A stretch of 64,000 bases of DNA from Sphingomonas parapaucimobilis NBRC 15100 (GTDB taxonomy: Bacteria; Pseudomonadota; Alphaproteobacteria; Sphingomonadales; Sphingomonadaceae). The translations under genes were made by a program, and so were the position numbers. The notes below the pieces were generated by a model, which searched no databases, had not been told where the DNA came from, and saw only the letters and a program-made list of their open reading frames with translations. This document shows, in pieces, positions 1-8,024 of this stretch (positions are counted from its first letter, which is position 1; the number at the start of each line of letters is the position of its first letter). The stretch lies in contig NZ_BBPI01000073.1 of the NCBI RefSeq assembly GCF_000787715.1, positions 38,374 through 102,373 on the forward strand. Direction: 5' to 3'.

Positions 1-2791
1 AGCTTCGATTGCCGTCCGCCGTGAGGTTGGAGCCTTCCAGCGCGAGCGTCAGGTTCTTGTTCACGTCATAGTTGATCGACGCATCCAGGCGACGAACAGG
101 ATCGAGGAACAGATTGTTGAAGGGATCAGCGCCGTCACGCCACCATTGACGCCGCGATTGCCAGTTATAGGCGACGCGGACATTCAGCCCGTCCTTCTCG
201 AAGAAGCCGACGATGTTGTACATGTACTTGGACACGTTCAGGAACGGGCCGTACACGAATTCCGCGTCGCGAATCTCGTTGCTGTCCGGACGAAACACGG
301 GGAATGCCTGCCGCGTTATGTTCATCGTGCCGTTCACCTGCATCCCGAAGCTTTTCAGGATACCGGGCAGGAAGCTGAAGAAGGTGGTCACATTGCCTTC
401 GATCCCGCGATGGCGCCCGCGACCCAGATTATAGGGGCGCGTGACCAGTGTCAGGACATTGGGCGCCTGAGGCAAAACCTCGGGCAGCGTTCGATTGCCA
501 ATAAAGCCTTCCTGGCTCCATTGCCAAACGGCCAGGCTGGCCAATCCGGTAGGCCCAAAATACCATTCCAACGAGGCGTCATATTTGGTGGTGGTGATCG
601 GACCCAGCCTTGGGTTGCCGCCGCCCGCGACGGGCCGCGCGGCGTTGCGGACATCGATCTGGAGCCGCGGGTTGATCTGATAGACGCTGGGGCGGCCCAC
701 TTCATACGTCCACGCCGTCCGCAGCTGCAGCTTGGGGGTGAAGTGGATGATGGCATTCACACTGGGCATGAAGTCGAGGAAGTTGCCCTTCGGAGAGATC
801 GTCTCGTCCGTGGTCTGTTCAACCAGTCGGTCGTCGATATTCACGAACCGCGCGACGCGCTGGACCGCGGTCAGGTTGGTCAGATTGTTGACCAGGCGGC
901 CCCCGATCACCCCGTCGATCGGAAACAACAGCTTCACGTTATAATGCGCCATGGCATAGGCCGCATAGCTGCCGTCCGAACCTTCGAAATAATCGAGCGG
1001 GTTGTAGGTGGGATAAGGATCGGCAAGCTCGGGATAGATGCCGACCAGTTGCCCCCGTATCGCATCCCAGCTCTGCCGGATCGAATTGGTATCACCGATC
1101 AACCATTCGGCGGTCGATGCCGATGGCGAGCCTTGAAAGCCCTTGCCGCTGCTCACCAACTTATAGTCAGGCAGGCTGCTGATCGGCAGGCGCAGATTGC
1201 GATAGTCGCCACGGCGCCCATATTGCCTGTCGTAGCTACGATTGGCGTAGCGGAAACCGGTCTTCAGATAGTCGATCAGATTCCAGCCGGTGTAGAGCTT
1301 GAGATCATATTTCACCTCGAGTTCGGCACTGGTCGTGAACTGGCGAGATTGGTTGAATCCATCAATATACAAATAATTTTTAGAATCGAGCAGATCGAAA
1401 TTCTTGAACGTTACGTGCGACCCGCCAAGTGGGTCGCGCTTGTCGTTGAAGATGATGTCAAATTCAGGCTGCTGGTTGAAGCGGATCCAGTGGAATATGT
1501 TGTTCGAATAATTTTCGGCCCGGGCGTAGTTGAGCCAGCCGTTGAATTCCAGCCGGTCATTGGTGAAGTCGACCTGGAAGCGGCCATTGTAATTGCGGCT
1601 TTCATGTTGAAACGATTCGCGGCCCGGCCCGAACGGGTCGAGCGAGGTGACGGTCAGGGACTCGACCAGCCGGCCATCGGGGCCGAGTTTGATGTTCGAC
1701 AACACCGGCGGCGGTGCGGCCGATGCCGAATAGGTCAGCGGCAGGACGAAGCCGTTGTCGGCCCAGAGCATTTTCTGATTGCGATAGCCGCCTTCCAGGG
1801 TGATCGACCAATGATCGTCGGGCCGCCATTGCGTCGAAACCTGCACGTCGGCGCGGCGCGACCAGCCATTGGGTCCGGCGAAGCCGACTTCGAAGGGCAT
1901 GTAGATGTTGCTTGGGGTCGTACTGGGCAGCACGATCTGGCGCGGGTTGTTCGGGACGATCGGTCGCTGGTTCCAGCGGCTCGATTCATTGTAGCGCACG
2001 TCGTTATAGGTGCCGTTCACCGAAAACCCGATCCGCCCGATATCGGTGTCCGCATTATATGCGACGAGGGCGCTGACATAGGGGTTCACCTTCCTGATCT
2101 GGTCCGCGTAATCGCCGCGCACATTGAAGGCGTAGGTGGCTCCCTCCTTGAAGTCGGTCGGCCGACGCAGGGTCAGGTTGATGACGCCGGTCTGGCTTCC
2201 TTCGACCTGGTCCGGTGTTCGTGTCTTGAACACCTCGATCGCAGCGACAAGATCGGACGAGATGTCGTTCAGATAGGTCGTTCGATCACCGGCCGAGAAG
2301 GTCGGCGATCCGTTGACCGTTGTCATGGCCCCGCCCAGGCCGCGAATTTTGACTTCCCCACCTTCGCCACGATTGCGCTCGATCTGGATGCCGGGAATGC
2401 GCGCCAGCGCCTCGGGAATGTTTTTGTCTGGTAATTTGCCGATGTCCTGCGCGACCACGACGTCGACGATCTGCGATGCCCGGCGCTTGGCGTTTCGGGC
2501 CGACTTCACATTCTCGCGAAGCCCCATGACAATAATATCGCCTTCGAGTCGCCCATTAGTGTTCGAGAGTTGAGGCTGCGATTCGCCGCTCTTCGCAGCA
2601 TCTTTCGCTATTTTCTCATCGCGCTTTGTGCGGTTGCGCTTCGCCTTCTTTGCAGAAGCCCCGCCAGTTAACACATTCTGTGCTTTTTTAGTAACATCTT
2701 GCTTCTGCTGCGCAGCAACATCGTCAACCGGAAAAGCAGCAATTAAAGCAGCAACAGCAACCCCGCCTGCGAGTCCATGCATGGACAGCAT
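1..2791 (-). CDS. TonB-dependent receptor (3' end outside window)
   Basis: Outer-membrane receptor for active uptake powered by TonB; the C-terminus lies beyond the left edge. About 930 residues are visible without a stop. Residues 1-28 form a signal peptide ending VAAQQ. Residues 30-75 are an unusual Lys/Ala-rich linker, and a TonB-box-like GDIIVMG sits at 84-90. The plug domain starts near residue 116 (DIGKLPDKNIPEAL) and holds an IRGLG segment. The remainder reads as alternating barrel strands up to LDASINYDVNKNLTLALEG, in the style of the Xanthomonas/Caulobacter receptor family. The chosen ATG follows GGGGGAGGTGAGG; an in-frame ATG at 2782 is possible. The first 90 codons are AT-rich (TTA, AAA, GTT), unlike the rest. 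Substrate unknown; it faces two ferritin-fold genes across a shared promoter region. Confidence 0.93.
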   Translation of the reverse strand, partial: MLSMHGLAGGVAVAALIAAFPVDDVAAQQKQDVTKKAQNVLTGGASAKKAKRNRTKRDEKIAKDAAKSGESQPQLSNTNGRLEGDIIVMGLRENVKSARNAKRRASQIVDVVVAQDIGKLPDKNIPEALARIPGIQIERNRGEGGEVKIRGLGGAMTTVNGSPTFSAGDRTTYLNDISSDLVAAIEVFKTRTPDQVEGSQTGVINLTLRRPTDFKEGATYAFNVRGDYADQIRKVNPYVSALVAYNADTDIGRIGFSVNGTYNDVRYNESSRWNQRPIVPNNPRQIVLPSTTPSNIYMPFEVGFAGPNGWSRRADVQVSTQWRPDDHWSITLEGGYRNQKMLWADNGFVLPLTYSASAAPPPVLSNIKLGPDGRLVESLTVTSLDPFGPGRESFQHESRNYNGRFQVDFTNDRLEFNGWLNYARAENYSNNIFHWIRFNQQPEFDIIFNDKRDPLGGSHVTFKNFDLLDSKNYLYIDGFNQSRQFTTSAELEVKYDLKLYTGWNLIDYLKTGFRYANRSYDRQYGRRGDYRNLRLPISSLPDYKLVSSGKGFQGSPSASTAEWLIGDTNSIRQSWDAIRGQLVGIYPELADPYPTYNPLDYFEGSDGSYAAYAMAHYNVKLLFPIDGVIGGRLVNNLTNLTAVQRVARFVNIDDRLVEQTTDETISPKGNFLDFMPSVNAIIHFTPKLQLRTAWTYEVGRPSVYQINPRLQIDVRNAARPVAGGGNPRLGPITTTKYDASLEWYFGPTGLASLAVWQWSQEGFIGNRTLPEVLPQAPNVLTLVTRPYNLGRGRHRGIEGNVTTFFSFLPGILKSFGMQVNGTMNITRQAFPVFRPDSNEIRDAEFVYGPFLNVSKYMYNIVGFFEKDGLNVRVAYNWQSRRQWWRDGADPFNNLFLDPVRRLDASINYDVNKNLTLALEGSNLTADGNRS

Positions 2792-3026
2792 CCTCACCTC
2801 CCCCAAAAACGTTTACGGAAGCCCTTTTAACTTGCTTGTGCAACGTAGCTGGACTCTTAAACTCGGACAAATTAAACTTGAAAAAAATTTCATATGGGCG
2901 CAGCCATAGGATGCCTGGACGCTCAGGAAGGATTCGCCGAGGCCGGATGTCGCAGTTCCAAAGATAGGCAGAGCACCGGGTGACGCAGCCGCCCCCAGGC
3001 GTGGCGGTCAACAACAGGGGAGGGAA
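2792..3026. promoter_or_regulatory. AT-rich divergent promoter region
   Basis: This 235-bp gap between the divergent TonB receptor and first ferritin-like gene is much richer in A/T than its surroundings, notably 2870-2895 with runs of A and T. It must hold both promoters and both ribosome sites (GGGGAGGGAA before 3027 on + and GGGAGGTGAGG before 2791 on -). No clear operator palindrome was seen. Confidence 0.5.
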
Positions 3027-3998
3027 ATGGAAGACTTTCGAATCATGCCCGAACATCGAGGCGAATCGACAAGTTCCGGTCGTCGCGAATTCTTCGGCCA
3101 AGTTCTGACCGGAGCCGTGCTGGCCGGGGCCGTGGTCGTCGGAACTGCCGGGATAGCTCAGGCCCAGGTGGCGTCATCGGTCGACACCGCACCGCTGCAA
3201 TTTGCGCTGAACTTGCACTATCTTTCGACCAACATGCTGCAACTGGCGATTTACGGCGCAGGCCGACAGTTGCCGGCCCAATATATCCGCGGCGGCGAGA
3301 CGCTGGATCGGCCGGGCGTTTCGGCGACCTCGGCCAAGCAGGTCAGTTTTCCGGCCGGGACGCGTGATATCCAGGCGCGTATTCAGGAAATTGCGGACTC
3401 GCTTTGGTTTCGCACTCTTTTCCTCCGCGACCTGCTCCGCGCCGACTCTCCGGCGCAGAATCAGATCGACATGACGGCAGAACGGTTCACCGCCATGTTC
3501 CGGCTGGCGGGCGCGATCGGACCGGGAGACAGCTTCGATCCTTATGCCTCGCCGGTCGATCTGGCGCTGGCCGCGGAAACGATCCTGGCCGTGCAGGCAA
3601 CGGCGCTCAACGGCTTGTCGACGCTTTATACCAATCCGGTCATCCGCGCATCGATGCTGTCGATGGCGGCGACGGCGGCGACGGACGTCACGACGATACG
3701 GACCATCCTGATGGCCGCATCCGCAGCCCGGCCGGAAATCGTGACGATGGTCGACCGCATGGCGTCGTGGCGCAATGGCATTGGCGGGGGCGACACGACC
3801 GATCGTGGCCTGTCTCCCGTTCCGGTCAATGGCCGCCTGGCGGCCCGGCTGGCGCTGACCGACGATGACGGGCTGCACCTGTCGCGAACGCCCGGCCATG
3901 CGCTCAACGTGCTGTTCATGACGCCGGGCGCCGCTACCCAAGGCGGCTTTTTCCCGACCGGGATCAACGGCACGTTCAAGACGGGTGCCGCCAACTAA
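3027..3998 (+). CDS. Tat-exported ferritin-like (Pcc13-62-type) protein
   Basis: Predicted periplasmic protein of the ferritin-like superfamily (Ferritin_2 type), the family that includes plant desiccation-related Pcc13-62 proteins. The 323-residue product begins with a twin-arginine signal (SGRREFF at 17-23, hydrophobic stretch, AQA cleavage near 46). The body is helical with NLHYLSTNMLQ near the start and FDPYASPVDLALAAETILA in the middle. The C-terminus carries RTPGHALNVLF and GGFFPTGING, matching the RTP...GGF(Y/F)P.G.NG ending known from Pcc13-62 proteins. The start has a GGGGAGGGAA site. It is followed after 30 bp by a paralogue, probably in one operon. Metal binding and molecular function are not shown by the sequence. 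Confidence 0.8.
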   Translation: MEDFRIMPEHRGESTSSGRREFFGQVLTGAVLAGAVVVGTAGIAQAQVASSVDTAPLQFALNLHYLSTNMLQLAIYGAGRQLPAQYIRGGETLDRPGVSATSAKQVSFPAGTRDIQARIQEIADSLWFRTLFLRDLLRADSPAQNQIDMTAERFTAMFRLAGAIGPGDSFDPYASPVDLALAAETILAVQATALNGLSTLYTNPVIRASMLSMAATAATDVTTIRTILMAASAARPEIVTMVDRMASWRNGIGGGDTTDRGLSPVPVNGRLAARLALTDDDGLHLSRTPGHALNVLFMTPGAATQGGFFPTGINGTFKTGAAN

Positions 3999-4028
3999 GT
4001 CCGCAATTTCGATCCCAAGGGGGATGAC

Positions 4029-5066
4029 ATGACCTATTCCGACAAGGATATCGCCACTGCCGACACCACGCGCCGCCAGATGATCCGCTGGTTCGGCACC
4101 GCCTCGATCATGGCGGGCGGGCTGGCCTTTCTCGAGGGCTGTAATGACGATGTCGTCGGGTCCGAATCGGTGGTCACGCCGACGCCTACCGCATCGGCGA
4201 CCGCCACTCCCACGCCACCCGCAGCCTATACGGCGACCGACGCCGACCGGATGAACCTCATCCTGCAGCTTCATTATCTTTATGGCACGTTCCTGGTCCG
4301 CGCTTTGGACGGCACCACCCTGCCCGCCGCGCTGATTACGGGAGTCGGCACCCCAGGTGGCGTGACGGGCGGCAGCAAGGTCATGTTCGCCGACCCGATG
4401 ACGCTGGCCGGGGTGAATGAGGTCGCCAATGCCGTGCTCGCCCGGATCGCTTTCCTGCGCAAGACGCTGGGCAGCGCGGCGACCGCCCAGCCCGCCCTGA
4501 ACATCGCCGGTGGCCAGAACGGACCGTTCGATGCGATCGCGCGCGTGGCGTCGACAACGACGCAACCGACCAGCTTCTTCGATCCCTATGCCAGCCAGGA
4601 CGAGTTCCTGCTCGGCGCAGTGGCCCTTTCGGCGGTCGTGATGACGACATCGGTCGGCCAGGGCTTTCAGGTGGGCGCGACGACAAGCGGCCCGGTCGCG
4701 GCGCTCGTCGCGGGCATAGCCGCCAGCGACGGAGCCATTCGCAACGCCCTCTACCAGCGCGCGATCCTTCAGAAGCGATCGATCCCGGAAAGCGAAATCC
4801 TGTTCGAACGGTCATGGCGCATGGCCGAGGTTCGGGATCGGCTCGATGGTCCCGTCGGCCTGGACCGCGGCATAGGGTCGTTCGGCGGCGGAGAGGACTT
4901 TGGCTCCCAAATCCAGCTCCGCGACAATAATTGGATAGCGTTGCGCCGCACGCCCGAACAGGCTCTGGGCATTTTGTACGCATCCGGCACCGCAGCATCC
5001 TCGGGAGGATTTTTCCCGGGCGGTGTGAACGGGCTGATCAAGACCAGTGGGAACAACGTCATGTGA
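4029..5066 (+). CDS. Tat-exported ferritin-like protein, probable lipoprotein
   Basis: Paralogue of the preceding gene (345 residues), sharing the LQLHYLYG start of the helical domain, SFFDPYASQDEFLLGAVAL in the middle, and the RTPEQALGILY...GGFFPGGVNG ending. The N-terminus has a twin-arginine motif (TTRRQMI at 13-19) and a lipobox-like FLEGC with Cys38, so it may be a Tat-exported lipoprotein; Glu before Gly-Cys is unusual for a lipobox. A Pro/Thr/Ala-rich linker at about 48-66 separates the anchor from the domain. The start follows AAGGGGGATGAC. A strong terminator lies downstream, supporting a two-gene operon. Function is inferred only from the family; a role in desiccation or oxidative stress is a guess. 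Confidence 0.8.
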   Translation: MTYSDKDIATADTTRRQMIRWFGTASIMAGGLAFLEGCNDDVVGSESVVTPTPTASATATPTPPAAYTATDADRMNLILQLHYLYGTFLVRALDGTTLPAALITGVGTPGGVTGGSKVMFADPMTLAGVNEVANAVLARIAFLRKTLGSAATAQPALNIAGGQNGPFDAIARVASTTTQPTSFFDPYASQDEFLLGAVALSAVVMTTSVGQGFQVGATTSGPVAALVAGIAASDGAIRNALYQRAILQKRSIPESEILFERSWRMAEVRDRLDGPVGLDRGIGSFGGGEDFGSQIQLRDNNWIALRRTPEQALGILYASGTAASSGGFFPGGVNGLIKTSGNNVM

Positions 5067-5119
5067 TCCCTCGGGTCGTGCGCCTTCGGCACCCCACTCT
5101 GACGGCGCACGAAACGTTG

Positions 5120-5149
5120 GCGAAGAGGGCTTCCCCCTCTTCGCTTTTT
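5120..5149 (+). terminator. Rho-independent terminator of ferritin-like operon
   Basis: A perfect 10-bp stem (GCGAAGAGGG / CCCTCTTCGC) with a 5-nt loop is followed directly by TTTTT, 54 bp after the second ferritin-like stop codon. Confidence 0.92.
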
Positions 5150-5313
5150 GCATCGCGGTAAAAGACGTTCGAATGGAGCGTTGCTGTTTGCGCGTTCAAA
5201 CTCGTCTCAAACGGCTCGAATTTCCGCCGAGCCAGCCTTCCGTTGATCTTCCGCTGGTTTGCCGGACACCGACGACGGGCTCTGCGCAGCCAGGACGTGT
5301 TCTGATTGCGAAT

Positions 5314-5472
5314 ATGACGAAGCGTCGGCTCAAGCACGAGCGTACGCGCGAGGCGGTGGCGCTGTTAAAGACGAGTGGCCGGATGCAGAGCGAGGTTTCG
5401 GCCGGGTTGGGGATCATGCCGACGATGCTGCATCGCTGGCAGCGCAAAGGTGCAGGAGAGCGGAGTCTCGCC
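5314..5472 (+). pseudogene. IS3-family orfA (HTH) transposase remnant
   Basis: The reading frame gives MTKRRLKHERTREAVALL then AGLGIMPTMLHRWQRKG, the helix-turn-helix pattern of IS3/IS911 OrfA proteins (REAV..., LGI...LHRW). Similarity stops after about 50 codons; no OrfB, frameshift window or terminal inverted repeat was found. The frame continues open into the downstream cupin gene, but that extension is not protein-like. The 5150-5660 region is otherwise featureless and probably decayed mobile DNA. Confidence 0.6.
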
Positions 5473-5667
5473 GCGAAGATCACAGCGGCGTCATGCGCAG
5501 CCCGCGAACCTCGTCGATCCGCTTCGTGGCCATCGCACCCTATCATGGGATCGCGCCGTTGGGTCGGCAGGCCGCGACGTTCCGGGGCGCACGAAACCTC
5601 CGCGCCCGCCCGCCGTTGGACCATCGCTTCGCGGTCCTGCCGCATCGTGAGGCTGGAGGAGACGAAG

Positions 5668-6153
5668 ATGACCGACCTGCCGACCCGGGTGACGCTCGAT
5701 AATGACGGCACCGATGCCGAGCGGCCGCCGGTGCTGCCCTTCCTTCATATGTGGACCGGGGCGGATGGCGGCAGCCGGATCGACCTGTCGCGCATGACCG
5801 GCTTTGGCCAGAAGAGTGTCGGCGGCGGCGCGGACCCGCAATGGATGCGACCGTTTCCCGGCGAGGTGGAAGCGGTCAACTTCGCGATCCTGCCGGTGGG
5901 CTGGGTCGGCGACTGGCATGAAAGCCCCAAGCCGCAATGGGTGATCCCGCTGCGCGGCCGCTGGTTCATCGAGACGATGGACGGCAACCGGGTGGAGATG
6001 GGACCGGGCGACATTCATTTCGGCCAGGATCAGGACACGACCGACAGCAAGGGGCATCGATCGGGCCAGATCGGCGACGAGCCCTGTCTCCAGATCATGA
6101 TCCAGTTCGCCACATCGCCCGCCGCGCAGACCCGCGACCCGTTCGGGGCATGA
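5668..6153 (+). CDS. Cupin-domain protein
   Basis: A 161-residue small beta-barrel protein with a single cupin fold. WHESPKPQWVIPLRGRWFIE and MGPGDIHFGQDQDTTDSKGH show the PG-G-H pattern of the family, with His and Asp residues placed as possible metal ligands. The frame is open far upstream, but the protein-like part starts at this ATG, preceded by GGCTGGAGGAGACGAAG. It overlaps the next gene by 4 nt (ATGA), so the two are probably translated together. Cupins next to SMP-30/lactonase proteins often act on sugars or sugar acids; the exact substrate cannot be read from the sequence. Confidence 0.82.
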   Translation: MTDLPTRVTLDNDGTDAERPPVLPFLHMWTGADGGSRIDLSRMTGFGQKSVGGGADPQWMRPFPGEVEAVNFAILPVGWVGDWHESPKPQWVIPLRGRWFIETMDGNRVEMGPGDIHFGQDQDTTDSKGHRSGQIGDEPCLQIMIQFATSPAAQTRDPFGA

Positions 6154-7097
6154 CGGACGCTCAGGCGACGCCGCTCGCCCCGCTGTTGACTCCCGCCCGG
6201 CTGCGTCAGCCCGGACCGCCCGAGCGGACCGAGGTGGCGCCACCAACCATCCACCACGCCGCGGCGGGCGCGGTGCTCGGTGAGGCGCGGCTCGTCACGT
6301 TGTACGATGGGGCGAGTTGGAGTGAGGGGCCGACATGGTGGGCACGCGAGCGAACGCTGGTATGGAGCGACATCGTCGGTCGCCGCGTGCTGGGGTGGCG
6401 TGAGGACGGCGCGGTCGACGTGCTCCTCGACGCCACGCCGTTCATCAACGGCAATGCGGTGCTGCCGGACGGCACGCTGGTACATTGCGAGCATGGCCGT
6501 CGCGCGATCAGCCGGTCCGACGGCACGGGTGTCGCGACCCCCATCGCATGGGCGGCGGAGGGTAGCCGCCTCAATGCGCCCAACGACCTGATCGTCACCC
6601 CCGACGGGGCGATCTGGTTCAGCGACCCGACATTCGGCCTCGAAAACCCCAAGCAAGGCGTGCCCGGCCGTTCGGAAAGCGGGCGTACCGCGATCTGTCG
6701 GATCGACGAGGATGGCACGGTGCGGCGGATGGTCGACATGGCGCAGCCCAACGGCCTCGCCTTCTCGCCCGATCGACGCACTTTCTACGCCTCGCAGACT
6801 CCCGAGCATGGCGAGGGCGAAGTGGCGATCTGCGCCTTCGACTGGGACGGGACCGCATTGTCGAACCGGCGACGGTTCGCTACCATGGCCGAGGGGATAC
6901 CCGATGGCTTCACCATCGACCGGCGCGGCTGGCTGTGGAGCAGTTCGGCAAAGGGGGTCGAGCTGTTCGATGATGACGGTACGCATCTCGCCACCGTGCC
7001 GACGCCGGAGACGTGCAGCAACTGTACCTTCGACGCCGACGAAATGCGCCTGTTCGTGACCGGCGGCGCGCACCTCTGGATGTTGCCGCTGGCATAG
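6150..7097 (+). CDS. SMP-30/gluconolactonase-type protein
   Basis: Probable lactone hydrolase (six-bladed propeller, SMP-30/regucalcin/gluconolactonase family), 315 residues. The four metal ligands of the family appear at the expected spacing: Glu59 (SEGPTWW), Asn145 (NAPNDL), Asn201 (QPNGLAFS) and Asp252 (PDGFTID). There is no signal peptide, so it is cytoplasmic. The start ATG overlaps the cupin stop by 4 nt. The pair probably forms a small sugar-acid metabolic operon next to IS debris. Which lactone it opens is unknown. Confidence 0.88.
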   Translation: MTDAQATPLAPLLTPARLRQPGPPERTEVAPPTIHHAAAGAVLGEARLVTLYDGASWSEGPTWWARERTLVWSDIVGRRVLGWREDGAVDVLLDATPFINGNAVLPDGTLVHCEHGRRAISRSDGTGVATPIAWAAEGSRLNAPNDLIVTPDGAIWFSDPTFGLENPKQGVPGRSESGRTAICRIDEDGTVRRMVDMAQPNGLAFSPDRRTFYASQTPEHGEGEVAICAFDWDGTALSNRRRFATMAEGIPDGFTIDRRGWLWSSSAKGVELFDDDGTHLATVPTPETCSNCTFDADEMRLFVTGGAHLWMLPLA

Positions 7098-7293
7098 CCC
7101 ATGCTGGTCGCACCCGGTCGTCAGGCCAAGGCGACAAGGCCGGTGTCGCGCGGTCCGAGGTCCTATGGCTCGATCTGGATGACGTCGCGACGGGAGGGGC
7201 ACGGGTTTCTCGCCCTGCAAACAGACGCCAGCCTGGAATGCGATGGCACGCCATGACGCGACGTTCGTTGGTCCGGACCGATGGGAGACGTAC

Positions 7294-7479
7294 ATGATCA
7301 ACCTGAATAGCGCGACCGCAGCGGAACTGGACGCGGTGCCCCAGCTGAAGGGACATGGTTTCGAGATCGTGAGATATCGGGACGAGCGTGGCAGCTTCAG
7401 CGAGGTCCGCCAGCTCGAGGAAGTGCCGGGCCTCGCAGGCAAGTGGAACGGGGCCGAGGCCGTTGTCTCCACCGAATGA
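7294..7479 (+). CDS. Small helix-hairpin-helix protein (ComEA-like)
   Basis: A 61-residue protein beginning INLNSATAAELDAVP and ending REVPGL-like (QLEEVPGLAG), the doubled helix-hairpin-helix pattern of the ComEA C-terminal domain, which binds DNA backbone without sequence specificity. It lacks the membrane anchor of true ComEA, so it is probably cytoplasmic. The ATG follows GATGGGAGACGTAC; an open frame extends upstream to 7243 but is not conserved-looking. It appears to be transcribed alone. Confidence 0.72.
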   Translation: MINLNSATAAELDAVPQLKGHGFEIVRYRDERGSFSEVRQLEEVPGLAGKWNGAEAVVSTE

Positions 7480-7603
7480 CGGTCGTTATCGCCCCCCGGC
7501 CCCGGCAGCCGCCATTCGACAGGCACCCAACGCTTTCCAGTTTCTACCGTTGGGTCATATTGGCCTTTTGCCGAACCTCTGAACAGAAATCCTCTCTCCA
7601 TTT

Positions 7604-7918
7604 TCACGTCACCAGGGCTGCCGACATTCTGGCGACAGCGGCCTCACCGTGCATTTCCCGTTGGGCGTTCTGCTGAACCGCGATGGCCGATGCCGGTTTG
7701 ACGCCGCGAGCATCGGGGCGAGCATCGGGGCGAGCATCAGGGAGCGTGCCGACCGCATTCTGTCGGATATCTCCGATGAAATGATCCGGCACCGCTCGCG
7801 CGACGATCCCGGCAAAGACGTGCGACACCATCCCGGCGGCGCGGGTGGAGCGCGGTACGAAACCGGATTTTCGAGCGACACGCCGGACGAGCCAGCCGAT
7901 GCGACGCCCCGATATCAT
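7604..7918 (-). CDS. Hypothetical small protein with PDAR repeats
   Basis: I do not recognise this 104-residue protein. The frame shows GC-rich third positions typical of local coding DNA, and an AAAAAGGA site lies about 12 nt before the ATG. A TTG at 7942 would extend it. The N-terminal half is basic (GRRIGWLVRRVARKSGF). The middle holds three PDAR units encoded by a 12-bp tandem repeat. No signal peptide, membrane segment or known motif is visible. It could be spurious, but the opposite strand has no better candidate. Confidence 0.35.
   Translation of the reverse strand: MISGRRIGWLVRRVARKSGFVPRSTRAAGMVSHVFAGIVARAVPDHFIGDIRQNAVGTLPDARPDARPDARGVKPASAIAVQQNAQREMHGEAAVARMSAALVT
7706..7741. repeat. 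12-bp tandem repeat, three units
   Basis: Three consecutive copies of GCGAGCATCGGG, the last with one mismatch. They lie inside the small minus-strand open frame, where they encode repeated Pro-Asp-Ala-Arg. Confidence 0.85.
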
Positions 7919-8024
7919 CGGGTCCGTCAGTCCTTTTTGCAATCGATCGGACCTAAATGGAGGCCGATCGTTATGGGTCCGTCACCCGGACACAGGCGTC
8001 GGGATCGATTGGGGGGGCGGGGAC

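Noticed and set aside
146..2434. Long open frame on the + strand
   Set aside because: It is opposite the TonB receptor; the minus strand gives a clear signal peptide, plug and barrel, while the + translation has no domain and biased Arg/Gln/Val-rich composition typical of a GC-rich shadow.
7949..7975. General-stress (EcfG-type) promoter before the yihY-like gene
   Set aside because: GGACC-N15-CGTT differs from GGAAC-N16/17-CGTT in both the -35 and the spacer; too weak to report.
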